This document shows positions 22,039-31,481 of a stretch of DNA of 64,000 nucleotides, in pieces. Origin of the DNA: Ornithodoros turicata (lineage: Eukaryota; Arthropoda; Arachnida; Ixodida; Argasidae); contig NC_088207.1 of assembly GCF_037126465.1 (NCBI RefSeq), positions 41,972,143 through 42,036,142 on the forward strand. Direction: 5' to 3'. A program made the position numbers and the translations under genes. Position 1 is the first letter of the stretch. Each line of letters starts with the position of its first letter. A model generated the notes under the pieces. The model was not told the DNA's origin, did no database searches, and saw nothing but the letters and a program-made list of their open reading frames with translations.

Positions 22039-22287
22039 CACTTTTAGAAATGAACTTCACCGCATAGCACGCTCCTAGTCAACCATAATCTCGAATGATA
22101 TCGTTATCAGCTCTCATTTGTTGAAAACGGGAGGCGTACACCTTTTTTGTGACAATTATGAACAGCATAAGGGCGCAAAAAAAGGTGTACACTTCTCGTT
22201 TTCAACAAACCAGGGCAGATAGCGATATCATTCGTGATTGTGGTTGGCTAGGAGTGTGCTATGCGGTGAAGTTCATTTCTAAGAGCG
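22039..22287. repeat. Palindromic MITE, subfamily A, copy 3
   Basis: TA on both sides (22037-22038, 22288-22289). Ends CACTTTTAGAAATGAAC and GTTCATTTCTAAGAGCG. Loop AATTATGAACAGCATAAG, inverted relative to copies 1, 2 and 4. Confidence 0.88.
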
Positions 22288-22318
22288 TAGGGTAGATGGG
22301 GGTAGAGTATCGCCTGTA

Positions 22319-22564
22319 CTCTAAAAACTGAACTTCACCGCATAGCACGCTCTGCGCCAACCATTGCCAAGAATGATGCGGTTATCGCTTCTGACTCGAA
22401 GAGAGAGGGAGGCGTACGCCTTTTTGTGTCAATTTGGATATATGATAATTGACACAAAAAGGCGTACGCCTCTCTGTCTCCTCGAATCAAAAGCGATAAC
22501 CCAATCATTCGTGGCAATGGTTGGCGCAGAGCGTGCTATGCGGTGAAGTTCAGTTTTTAGAGTG
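22319..22564. repeat. Palindromic MITE, subfamily B, copy 2
   Basis: TA directly left; the first CA of the end is missing. Arms with TGCGCCAACCATTGCCA, CGCTTCTGACTCGAAGAG and GGCGTACGCC. Because both arms match, a nearly identical 60-codon frame opens on each strand; neither is a gene. Confidence 0.87.
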
Positions 22565-22670
22565 TGAGCGACAAAGCACACCGCTCAACAACTTTATTTG
22601 AATGATGGTAAGTGTGACAGAGCACACCAATCATCATGTTCGTCATCAAATTTCATTTTTGTTTGTTGTT

Positions 22671-22824
22671 CAGTCTAAAAACAGATGGTGGTGCTGGTCC
22701 CGAATGACATCGTTCTGCCTCGTAATTGGTTAAAAACGGGAGGCGTACGTTTTGTTGTTTAACATTTATGCAGTTAAAAAAGGCGTACGCCCCACGCTTT
22801 CTACAAATCGGGAGTGATAAAGCC
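22671..22824. repeat. Degenerate palindromic MITE of the same clan
   Basis: CAGTCTAAAAACAGATGG, CCCGAATGACATCGTTCT, AAAAACGGGAGGCGTACG and an inverted AAAGGCGTACGCC are recognisable, but both ends are eroded and the left TIR core is lost. Confidence 0.6.
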
Positions 22825-23311
22825 ACACTCCTAAAAATGAGTTTCACCACATAGCACGCTCCTACACTGTTAAAACAGAACTTCACCACATAGCACGCTC
22901 CTAGTCAACCATCATTCCGAATGATATCATTCTGTGCAATGATTTGTTGAAAATGAGAGGAGGCGCCTAGGCGGAGGGGACAGATTATCTTGTCCCAGAT
23001 TGGCGCCTCCCCCCTGTTTTGAACAAATCATGACACAGAATGATATCATTCGGTATGATGGTTGGTTAGGAGCGTGCTATGTGGTGAAGTTCTGTTTTAA
23101 CAGTGTAGCCAACCATATCATCCCGAACGACAACGTTCTCGCCCCTGATTTGTTGAAAACGGGAGGCGGAGCCTATTTTGTACCACTATGTACGTGTATA
23201 ATTGCTACAAAATAGTCCAGTTTTCAACAAATCAGGGGCGAGAACGTTGTCGTTCGGGATGATATGGTTTTCTAGGAGCGTGCTATGTGGTGAAACACAT
23301 TTTTAGGAGTG
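22825..23311. repeat. Palindromic MITE, subfamily D, copy 1, split by C2
   Basis: Begins CACTCCTAAAAATGAG and ends TTTTTAGGAGTG followed by TA. After GCACGCTCCTA it is broken by C2 (22865-23105) and resumes TAGCCAACCATATCATCCCG. Arms contain CGTTCTCGCCCCTGATTTG and GGAGGCGGAGCCTATTTTGT. Without the insert the length is about 244 bp. Confidence 0.87.
22865..23105. repeat. Palindromic MITE, subfamily C, copy 2 (inside D1)
   Basis: TA duplicated on both sides (22863-22864, 23106-23107). Ends CACTGTTAAAACAGAAC / GTTCTGTTTTAACAGTG identical to C1. Stem core differs a little on the left (GCGCCTAGGCGGAGGGGACA). Confidence 0.9.
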
Positions 23312-23313
23312 TA

Positions 23314-23374
23314 CCATTCTGAGCAATGGTTGGTCTTCACCGTGCTATGTAGTGGAGTCCCGTTATTAGAGTGT
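23314..23374. repeat. Remnant right end of a clan MITE
   Basis: GCAATGGTTGG, CACCGTGCTATGTAGTGGAG and ATTAGAGTG form a decayed subfamily-B-like right end; the rest is missing. Confidence 0.5.
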
Positions 23375-23383
23375 CGAAGCACG

Positions 23384-23500
23384 AGGCGGTCGCCCCCCTG
23401 TCCCCCCACTCCTTCCTGCTGTCCTCTCTCCATCTGTGCACGTCTGTACGCCGCTAAATAGCCACAGTTGCTTCGCGGCGCTAACACGACATTTAAAAAA
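23384..23500 (+). mobile_element. SINE 3' fragment
   Basis: CCCCCCACTCCTTCCTGCTG, then CTCTCCATCTGTGCACGTC, TAGCCACAGTTGCTTCGCGG and CGCTAACACGACAT with an A-run tail (23493-23501). This is the 3' part of the SINE at 1415-1790. 5'-truncated. Confidence 0.75.
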
Positions 23501-23889
23501 AAATGCGAAGCAGTCGCCAGAATTCGTCCTATATGGTGAGCTGGAAAGAGCACATCTCACGCGCGATATTGTGGTATCGTATCGCTTGAAGAAAGGTGGT
23601 CTGCTAGAGAGAGGGCGACAACGTGCCCAGAAGAGGAAAAGGAAAAAGGAAACGAAAGAAAGGAGAATGAATGTAGGTGGTCCCGTCTGAGACAGTACAA
23701 CTTTCACAAGGCTTTGACGTTGGACGTGTCGGGCAGTGGGAGTTTCGACACCGCCCTCACAAGACATACGCTCTAACAAACAAACAAAAATACTGGGGAA
23801 AAAAGTAAATTGCGGAGTAATTACAGCTTCTATTCACCCAGGTTGGACTTTCTCCCTATACTTTAGTCGCCTGACTCCGAAAGTTACTC
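23501..23889. other. No recognised feature
   Basis: Lysine-rich chance frames. It may include the 3' flank or LTR of the Gypsy remnant to the right, but no matching LTR pair was found. Confidence 0.35.
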
Positions 23890-24164
23890 CGCGGCGGCCA
23901 CGTTGTCTATGCCGCCTATTTGTACAACATAATTTGTGCCGGAATCCTCTGTAGCACTTCAACAGGACCTTCCCTGTCGACCTGAAGCTTGTTCTGCCTC
24001 CCTGTTCTCAAAATCAACACCCTGTCTCCAACATTAAATTTCCGCTCTCGCAGATTCCTATCATAGTACCTTTTCCCTTTTACTTGAGCATCTTTCATAT
24101 TTTCCCGAACTAAATTCTGCATGGAGTGCATGCGCTCCAGTAACTTCAAAATGTACTGCATCAC
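23890..24164 (-). pseudogene. Gypsy-type LTR retrotransposon, integrase C-terminus remnant
   Basis: The minus frame starts in the last helix region of integrase ('LLERMHSMQNLVRENMKDAQ'), continues 'KRYYDRNLRERKFNVGDRVL' and then 'EGPVEVLQRI'. This is the usual C-terminal segment before the small beta-barrel, with the 'FNVGDRVL' and 'GP.EV' motifs. The frame then ends early at 'MLYK'. A neighbouring frame continues the expected 'NYVVQIGG' strand, so a frameshift lies near 23940. No protease, RT or RNase H is found nearby. Confidence 0.75.
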
Positions 24165-24186
24165 TGTCGCAGTTTCCCCTTTTCCC

Positions 24187-24633
24187 TCAAAATATCTCTC
24201 TTAGCATTCTAGCGTGCGAACGAAGCTCACGGTCGGCTTCCCTGTTTTCACGTTCACTTTCTATTTTCCTGACTTCACTAGCTCCAGCTTCCATTTTTAT
24301 TCGGTGCTGCCGTTCCGAAAGTTCAACCTCCTTCTGTTCTTGCTCCTGCAGAAGTTCAAGTTCCTTCTGCCTTTTCGTTCCTGAACGTCCTTCCAACATT
24401 CTAAAAGCTCATATTCCTGCACTCCTGCAGTTTCAATAGTGATCAGCGATAAGCTCAGACTTCCTCGTGGAGCTGTCAGCCTTTATCCCAAATTCCTCAT
24501 TCAATAAGAAGAGGTCTGCTTTGAGCGAATATTTCAAATCCAGATGCTGAGTTAATTCAAAATCTGCTATGAAATCTATACCGTCAGCAAACTTCCGTGC
24601 ACTTTGTCCCGAAAGGGGACTAACATCACTCAT
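24187..24633 (-). pseudogene. Gypsy-type LTR retrotransposon, gag N-terminus remnant
   Basis: Two minus frames. 24633-24433 starts at ATG and includes 'LKADLFLLNEEFGIKADSST' followed by 'RKSELI', the N-terminal SAP-like segment of many tick and vertebrate Gypsy gag proteins. 24399-24187 is a charged coiled-coil ('KELELLQEQEQKEVELSERQ'), as expected next. A frame change separates them near 24415. Gag is followed within about 20 bases by integrase C-terminus (24164), so nearly all of gag-pol between them is deleted. Confidence 0.65.
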
Positions 24634-24639
24634 TTTATT

Positions 24640-24884
24640 TTATTTTTTATTTTATTTTATTTTTATTTCTTTGAATGTATGAGGTCGGTTTCCTTCCAGA
24701 ATAAAACACACGTTCTGTGGCGACGCAGGCATCTGAATCCATGAATCCAAATCTTTGTTCTGCAGTATACCTCGATACAATGATCAATATATTGATCGAT
24801 TACACAAATGAAATCGTTCGTATTTTATTTCCATTCTCTTCCCTTTTTCGCGGAGTCGCTGCATAGCTATTCTTATGGTATTCT
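24640..24884. other. A/T-rich linker between two Gypsy remnants
   Basis: TTTTATTTTA repeats (24634-24668) and a TGATCAATATATTGATCGA dyad (24781-24800). It may be LTR-derived, but no duplicate LTR is visible. Confidence 0.35.
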
Positions 24885-25238
24885 TCACGACATGAAGGTT
24901 CCTGTTACGCTAAAATGTTGATGATGATTATAATGCGTGGCTTTCCGTGGTGAGACACCGTCGGGTGAGATACCGAAGTCTAGTAGATCCGGCAGGCGAA
25001 TGTTGATATCATCCGCATGCACCCTGGTATCCTCAGTGGTAACAAGATAGGTTTGGCCCCCTAACGAGCGGATGACAGTGCCCCGAAGCCAGTGATTCTT
25101 TCGTGTCTTGTCCTTAACCGAAACCTCGTCACGATCAACAAAGCTTCTGTCCCGGGTGTGAGAATCGTAATCTCTCTCTCTCTCTCTTGAACGTCCCTCG
25201 CGAATGACGAAGGGTGTAAGCAACTCGCACCATGCCAC
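24885..25238 (-). pseudogene. Second Gypsy integrase C-terminal remnant
   Basis: The minus frame carries 'VSVKDKTRKNHWLRGTVIRS', 'LGGQTYLVTTEDTRVHADDI' and 'NIRLPD', a C-terminal barrel domain of a different Gypsy lineage from that at 24164. It lies upstream of the gag remnant on the same strand, so the two belong to separate insertions. Ends in unrelated sequence at 24885. Confidence 0.7.
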
Positions 25239-25732
25239 GAAATTACCTCGGCTGTTTTCAATACGTCATCAAATAGTGAAAAGCGTTTTGTACGAGCATT
25301 TCACAGTGTTCGTAGACACTGTGTGTAGTAACATTTTCCCTTCTTTTTCTTTTACGTTCCATGGAGGCCCTCCCAGATGAATATACGGCATATTGGCATC
25401 AGATAACGCAGTGGACAACGGTCTTTGGGCTGCCGCATCAAATCCATTGGAAGCCGTACGCAACAGTGCAAGCAGTACGTGTAGTGTAAGTCAAGTTAAG
25501 GTAATTAATGTCCGTGTGCTATACATATAGGTACGAAAATGCATGCCTATTCCCCTACGACCGGTGGTTGGCCTTCAATTTTAATGTTCAAAGGTTCCAA
25601 TCACACGCTGCGTGTCACATGACGTCTCAAGGAGAGTAATCGATACAATTAGGTAGCATCGGGAACGTGAATTTCTCATAATTTTCTGTGTCTCAGCTGC
25701 TTGTATCTTCTTTTGTTTGCTTGATAGCTTTT
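25239..25732. other. No recognised feature
   Basis: Short frames only; no repeat family identified. Confidence 0.35.
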
Positions 25733-25810
25733 GGGAATAGCAAGCCTACACCGTGGCTAACCTTTCCCTTTTTTGTTACTTTGCATTAAACATATTCCCC
25801 CCGGGAACGT
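25733..25810 (+). mobile_element. SINE body fragment
   Basis: GGGAATAGCAAGCCTACACC, GGCTAACCTTTCCC, ACTTTGCATTAAACATATTC and CCCCC: the middle of the SINE at 1415-1790, lacking head and tail. Confidence 0.6.
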
Positions 25811-26196
25811 GGGCTTCACTATTCCACCACACGCAGTACCACTCTTTGCTTGTGCGTTCATCGGTACCGGTTCCAGCGATGTCCAGTAGCAATGACATCG
25901 ACGCCAGCACACTTAGCATGCAGAAAACACTCCGTTCTACACGTAGCATATGGTTGCTAACGTTCTAAGTGTATCAATGGGGAGTTTTAGTACTTCGGAA
26001 GGTATTCACGATAACAGTTCCGAGAACATGATAAGCCAATCACCATCTTTCTTTGGAACGAGCGATATCACATTGCTAAGATTGGATTTGATAACTTCTT
26101 CTATCGTATGGTTTCCGTAGAATTCCTTCAATGTAACATAACCCCTATTGTGATACACCTTGAACGATAAGATACGTTTCTACTTACCCAAGCAGC
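25811..26196. other. No recognised feature
   Basis: A 71-codon plus frame (25753-25968) starts inside the SINE fragment and is not supportable as a gene. Confidence 0.35.
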
Positions 26197-26335
26197 ACAA
26201 TGTTCTGAAAGTCGCAATAGGGGTGGACGGGTAGGCTGAAGACCTTGAACAGGCTCGTGAAACTAAACAACATTGATAAGACGCATACCGTCCACCCCTA
26301 TTGCACTCGACTTTCAGTACATTGTGCTGCTTGGG
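26197..26335. repeat. Short palindromic MITE R
   Basis: 139 bp. CCCAAGCAGCACAATGTTCT at the left and its inverse (TACATTGTGCTGCTTGGG) at the right, followed inward by GCAATAGGGGTGGACGG and its inverse. Arms about 47 bp, flanked by TA on both sides. No ORF. Confidence 0.8.
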
Positions 26336-26744
26336 TATTTACGCCGTACGTCATTCACGTAAATTCGATGTAAGGCAAGAGCCTGTGTGCGTTTGATTCG
26401 CGGAAACGATGAAAACATGAGCTACGTGGACCGTATCGGCACAAAGAAACCTGATTGAAATACTTTGGGGTACGCGCTACACGCAGGATGTGGGAACATG
26501 TGGTTCTCATCCTGCTGCACATTTCCTGATGGCTGTTTGGGATGGGAAATGAAACTGAAAGCGCAACGGACGACATCCTAGAAGGACAACGTTAGTGGTA
26601 ATTTGCCTCTTGCTAAGAATTATCGTTTCCGCGTTTTTCTTGAACCCGTGGAATCATGATTTTCTTGATACGGACTTCTTCGCTTCACGGAGTTCGTCTT
26701 CTACAAGGAGCGTGACAAAATAGGTAAAAATTATTGGTCACCTA
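26336..26744. other. No recognised feature
   Basis: One 73-codon minus frame without family resemblance. Confidence 0.35.
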
Positions 26745-26993
26745 CACTCTTAGAAATGAACTTCACCGCATAGCACGCTCTTAGCCAACCATAATCTCGA
26801 ATGATATCGTTATCTGCCCTGATTTGTTGAAAACGGGAGGCGTACGCCTTTTTTGTGACACTTATGCTGTTTATAATTGTCACAAAAAAGGCGTACGCCT
26901 CCCGTTTTCAACAAATCAGGGCTGAAACCGATATCATTCGAGATTATGGTTGGCTAGGAGCGTGCTATGTGGTGAAGTTCATTTTTAAGAGTG
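26745..26993. repeat. Palindromic MITE, subfamily A, copy 4
   Basis: TA on both sides. Ends CACTCTTAGAAATGAAC and GTTCATTTTTAAGAGTG. Perfect GGCGTACGCC on both arms with a GTGACA...TGTCAC closing stem. Its outermost CACTCT reappears inverted at 27348-27353. Confidence 0.92.
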
Positions 26994-27082
26994 TACGCTA
27001 AGTAGCTGTATCTGATCATACACACTAAAAAGTGAACTTCACCACATAGCACGCTCTGCGCCAACCATGGCCACGAATGCTT

Positions 27083-27555
27083 CACTCTTAAAAACGAACT
27101 TCACCACATAGCACGCTCCCAGCTAACCATCATCCCGAATGACAACGTTCTCGCCCCCGATTTGTTGAAAACGAGAGGCGGAGCATATTTTGTGCCGTAC
27201 ATAATGGACATAAAGTAGGCTCCGCCTCTCGTTTTCAAGAAATCGGAGGCGAGAGCGTTGTCATTCGGGATGATGGTTGGCTAGGAGCGTGCTATGTGGT
27301 GAAGTTCATTTTTTAGTGTGTATGATCAGATACAGCTACTTAGCGTACACTCTAGTACACCTCTCACCCAGTGTGCTTCCGTCCCATCAGTACCGGTCAT
27401 CCTGCTTCTACATCACTTTGAAGTCCTCAACTCTCCTTTCTCCCACCTTCTTTTCATTTTTTTTGGCTATTGTCGTGACGATGCCCACTTGAGTGCGGCC
27501 AACAACGGCAAGCTACCTCGACACCCCCCCCCCCCCCCCCTCATTTTTTAGAGTG
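27083..27555. repeat. Subfamily D element (copy 2) with rearranged right side, inside B3
   Basis: A D-type foldback occupies 27083-27320 (CACTCTTAAAAACGAAC; CCCGAATGACAACGTTCTCG; GGAGGCGGAGCATATTTTGT). Its right end reads TTTTTTAGTGTG, the inverse of B3's own left end rather than of D2's left end. It continues outward into an inverted copy of B3's 23-bp left flank (27323-27345), TA and CACTCT. After a LINE UTR piece, the original-looking D end (TCATTTTTTAGAGTG, then TA) is found at 27541-27555. Confidence 0.72.
27354..27540 (+). mobile_element. I-type LINE 3' UTR fragment
   Basis: Matches the UTR of the minus-strand LINE at 4785-4980: TTTTTTTTGGCTATTGTCGT, GACGATGCCCACTTGAGTG, CGGCCAACAACGGCAAGC, ending in a C run (27524-27540). 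It fills the gap inside the rearranged D2 insertion. Confidence 0.68.
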
Positions 27556-27932
27556 TAGGGTTACCGCTACTGATTCGAGGAGAGAGGGAGGCGTACGCCT
27601 TTTTGTGTCAATTATCATTTATCCAAATTGACACAAAAAGGCGTACGCCTCCCTGTCTCCTCGAATCAGAAACGATAACCCTATCATTCGTAGCCATGGT
27701 TGGCGCAGAGCGTGCTATGCGGTGAAGTTCAGTTTTTAGAGTGTAGCGTGTTGGTTACGTGAAGGCCAGCAGCACCCAAACCGCCAGGTAAGTAGATGAT
27801 ATATAGCACAGGAACGTCTTTGCTCATTATAGGATACTGGTCAGATAAGGCAACTCGTCAAGTTTCGTAATCTAGATATTTCGCTTAGCATAATTGCAGG
27901 TTGTTAACGTTTTGTCCCGCGGAGTGAAACTA

Positions 27933-28181
27933 CACTCTTAGAAATGAACTTCACCGCATACCACACTCCTAGCCAACCACAATCTCGAATGATATCGTTA
28001 TCTGCCCTGATTTGTTGATAACGGGAGGCGTACGCCTTTTTTGTGACAATTATGAACAGCATAAGTGTCACAAAAAAGGTGTACGCCTTCCGTTCTCAAC
28101 AACTCAGGGAAGATAACGATATCATTCGATATGATGGTTGGCTAGGAGCGTGCTATGCGGTGAAGTTCATTTTTAAGAGTG
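27933..28181. repeat. Palindromic MITE, subfamily A, copy 5
   Basis: TA on both sides (27931-27932, 28182-28183). Near-consensus arms; loop orientation as in copies 3 and 6. Confidence 0.9.
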
Positions 28182-29908
28182 TACCTGGGAAAGCACGTGG
28201 TCGAACTCAGGTTGATTTGTCCATGTTGGGGGATCTAAATAATGATGATATGACCTTCTCAAACCAGGAAAGCGCTTGCTCTCCAATGATGTGCGGTGAA
28301 TTGACTTGTTCTGGTAGCCTTCGACCTCGAAAATGAAAAGCCGTTTCGCCATTTCAAAAGAAAATGAGTGACGCGTTGTACAGAGAAAGAGAGAGAGAGA
28401 CATGATGACGATGATATGGGGATGTCTTCCGCGTTGTACAACCAGCAGTATAAGTCCCCAATTCCTAAAGGGGGCACCATACATGTCCGTGGCCCCATGC
28501 TTGCTGAGAAATTAAGATAAAAACCGTTTGAAACATGGACATTTTTTTGTACTCTGTCTGTAGCTACCTTTCCAGGGTGGTCCTGAGAGTCATTCTATTA
28601 TGTCGTCCTGCCATCAGTCCTGTGCTCCTGTCAACGATGAAACACAAAGTTCGCTACCATCTCTTCTTTTATTGTGTTATATTTTTTTTATTATTATTAT
28701 TATTCTGTGTGGGCCCTCCATAATAGTACATTTGAACAACAGTGTTTTCTTAGGAGAGTGACACCGAGAAGAGTTTGTCAGATTTTATATCTTATATACG
28801 AAACAAATAGGTAAGAATATTTATCTTTATAACATAAAAAGTTGGAGCTCACCCTTCAAATACAGGGATGGAGACGTGTGGCAAGCCAAAAACCTAAAGT
28901 ACTGCGCAGTATCTGGAAATCTCGTCCGGACTAACACGTCCATGTTTTTCGTTTGTATGTCTAATCTTGTCTTGATACGAGACTACCAAAAAGTATCTTG
29001 CCTCAATACATTTCAGTCTCATCGAGCAGAACGTTTCTTTGTGTGTGTGTGTGTTCAACCTGAGTGCTCGAAGTCTGTACCTCTTCATTACAAACATTCA
29101 AACACACATTCAAAACAAACAGTGGGTGTCGACATTCCATGAATCACTGTCAGGATACTTCGCACTTAGAAGACTGATGATTTTTAGACCCCGTACTAGG
29201 CACCGCTAGCGGACACGTGCTTTTAACAAACGCGAGAAGAAACGAAAAGAAACGAACAGTTCTCGAAACTCAGCAGGACGCTCTCAAATTCATTGAACGA
29301 CTGCTATTCTGGCAAGCTTCACTTCCTCACTCATCATCGCGACACGTATATTTGTTGTCCTTGCTGCTGTCATCGCATAATTTCCACAGGGCATGGTGCC
29401 GCGCAGAGAAACGCTAGCATGAATAGACGCAGCAATAAAAACACTTCTTACACGTGACTGTCTAATCGCTTCCAGCGGGCAAGCATAACATTTTTCCAAC
29501 ACGCATTCTACGAGGCATCGCCTTCGAAAAAGCTAACGACGACTGAAGTCGAAGCAGGGAATAAGTGTCCCGCGTTGACAAATATAATACGAGCAACTCT
29601 GAAAACAACATTCGGGAACTCCCGTCACACGAGCACCGTACTGGAAGACATGGCACTTGGCCAACCCACTAAGCTGGGCTCTCCAAAAAAGAAGTCTAGA
29701 CTGCCACCGTAGGTCATGAGGCAGGGCATTTTTCTAACACACAAGATGGTACAAAGCACTGCACTAGCGCGTTCTCAAAGTCCAGAAGCTCCCAACGCCT
29801 TTACGGTGAGCTTCAAGACGCGTGCGAGAAACTGTGCAGGTGAGTGGCATTACATTCTAAGGCAAACTGAAGAGACAAAGCGAAACGGGTAATAGTGAAT
29901 GCCGTTAC
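28182..29908. other. No recognised feature
   Basis: Contains a GA repeat (28387-28400) and an ATT repeat (28688-28703). Short frames without family resemblance. Confidence 0.4.
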
Positions 29909-30120
29909 CTGCGGTTGGGTGTCTGTGTGCTTGCGGCCGTGCGGTGTCGCTGCATGCCTTGGGGGCCACCCCGAGAGCGTCGTTGACGCGTGTCGCGAAG
30001 TGGTCACGGAGCGCGAAGCCCCGACCCGGCGGCCCGAGCTCCTGCATCCGCTGCAGCGCTCTGTTTTTCCCCTTCCCCTCCCACGCGTCTTCCTTGCGCG
30101 CAGCCGATCGCGACACGGCA
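29909..30120 (-). CDS. Possible exon in a GC-rich island
   Basis: On the minus strand a frame with strong G/C third positions ends at a good donor (CCGCAG then GTAACG, at 29909/29908). It could begin after CCCATTAG (30121) preceded by pyrimidines, or at an internal ATG (complement near 30044). It includes 'MQELGPPGRGFALRDHF' and 'RVNDALGVAPKA'. No known domain. The same island also stays open in other frames on both strands, as GC-rich DNA tends to, so this could be a CpG island or first exon rather than an internal exon. Phase 1 at its end does not match the phase needed by the PET-LIM exon at 10178. Confidence 0.35.
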
Positions 30121-30179
30121 CTAATGGGATTCACCGGACAGGTATAGAGCGGAAAGTTGTCGTATACCTGCGCCGTGTC

Positions 30180-30600
30180 ATGTCTACGAGACGCGGCGGA
30201 TCTGATGGGAATCTTCTGGAAGTGGGAGGAAGTCCATTGGAAGGAAGTCCATTAGAAGACGGTCTGGTTAAAGTCGCTTTCTCTGTGGATAGGAGCATAG
30301 TGTTTAGGATGTATGGGCCGGATATCGAGGACAAAGTTTCTCGGGGGGGACACGGTTGCCAGAAGAGTGAGTAACGGGGCGGTATGGCAAGAATATGTAT
30401 ATGCCAGTGTGGTTAACCCTGATGAACTGCGCGACGAGAAGTTTGTTTGTCAAATCGGTGATTTATATGACTGTTTTTTCGCTCTTGTTGTAACTGAAAG
30501 GTATCAATCACAAAATGACTTGCGCGTAAGAAATGAACTTCAGGATATACTAACTATAAGAGGGGGAATATGTGTTTATTCGAACAAAGGAGAGAGGTAG
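30180..30600 (+). pseudogene. Unknown ORF with frame change at a G run
   Basis: From ATG at 30180 a frame reads 'MSTRRGGSDGNLLEVGG', a repeated 'GSPLE', then 'VKVAFSVDRSIVFRMYG'. It changes frame at a seven-G run (30346-30352) and the second frame continues 'RRVSNGAVWQEYVYASVV' to a stop at 30600. Composition is protein-like throughout, with no stops other than the frame change, but I do not recognise the family. It could be a transposon-derived or young gene, or a sequencing indel. Confidence 0.3.
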
Positions 30601-30872
30601 AAAAAATGGGTTAGGTCGAATTATAAGCGTGAGTTCTTCACCTAGGCTGTTACACATGAATTCTCTGACATTCCTCGAAGGCTTCTAACTCAGTAATAAT
30701 CAGCGGTTTTCGTACCCCAAACGGAGATTGTGTCTGCTGTAAGGATGCAGAATCATCTAACAGGTACCGAATCAGCAGACTACACCTACACTGACTACAC
30801 CTACATTCTTGTGTACGCTATCAGAACACATTTCGTTTTACAGGGCTATCCAAAGAATGTTATGTAATTGTC

Positions 30873-31016
30873 TTATTTTAAGAGAAGGAGGATGTTACGC
30901 AGTTTCACTTTATTAGCTGGGCTGTACATGTTTTTATACTTGTGAACGTGGTTGCCCGACCATAAAGGGAAACTATGCACATGATCACATGGCATCCTCC
31001 TTCCCTTAAAATAAGT
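30873..31016. repeat. Short foldback P
   Basis: CTTATTTTAAGAGAAGGAGG at 30871 and its inverse CCTCCTTCCCTTAAAATAAG at 30994-31013, about 100 bp apart. The interior has weaker symmetry. No ORF. Confidence 0.6.
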
Positions 31017-31477
31017 CCCATAAGAAGATAAAATAGGGAGGTTTCGCACTACATAACACAGCTGTGTTCTACACTGCCAGACGAGTCTCGACTCGCTGTA
31101 ACTAAACATCAACACTCTAATTAGCCGCACATTTGGCATACGTTCCTCTGCTTATGTGTGAACTAGCGTTGTCTGCCTGTTTCACTATGGAAGAAAGAGC
31201 TCTTTGCACTTGCCAGCCGCCCTATTTTAGCTCCTACCAGTGTGACATCACACACTTGTGACGCGATCTTGGCTTTGGAGCGAACACAGCGCTCGTTTGT
31301 CGAGAATGTCGTACTTGGAACGGCCGCCAGGACCGTGACGTTCAAGGAAAATATTTCCTCCATTGAGACGAGCTGGGAGCGTCAGAGGATCGGAGCAAAT
31401 GTGGAATGTAGTGTTTACGGCTGGCAACAAGGGAGAATAAAAGATGGCGGACTAGGAGCACCTGAAAAAGTAGCTGT
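31017..31477. other. No recognised feature
   Basis: Overlapping short frames on both strands (31163-31481), none with a known domain. Confidence 0.35.
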
Positions 31478-31481
31478 TTAA

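Larger units (their letters stand above)
27021..27743. repeat. Palindromic MITE, subfamily B, copy 3, split by a composite insert
   Basis: The left part (27021-27080: CACACTAAAAAGTGAAC ... GCCACGAATG) and right part (27558-27743: GGGTTACCGC ... TTTTTAGAGTG) make one B element when joined. TA flanks both ends (27019-27020, 27744-27745). The interruption runs 27083-27555. Confidence 0.82.

Noticed and set aside
22335..22546. Nearly identical 60-codon frames on opposite strands
   Set aside because: Both lie in the palindromic B2 MITE; equal frames on both strands follow from the inverted arms and are not genes.
22039..23311. CRISPR-like array of repeats
   Set aside because: The repeats are 240-bp palindromes with TA duplications and irregular spacing in eukaryotic DNA; spacers are not uniform.
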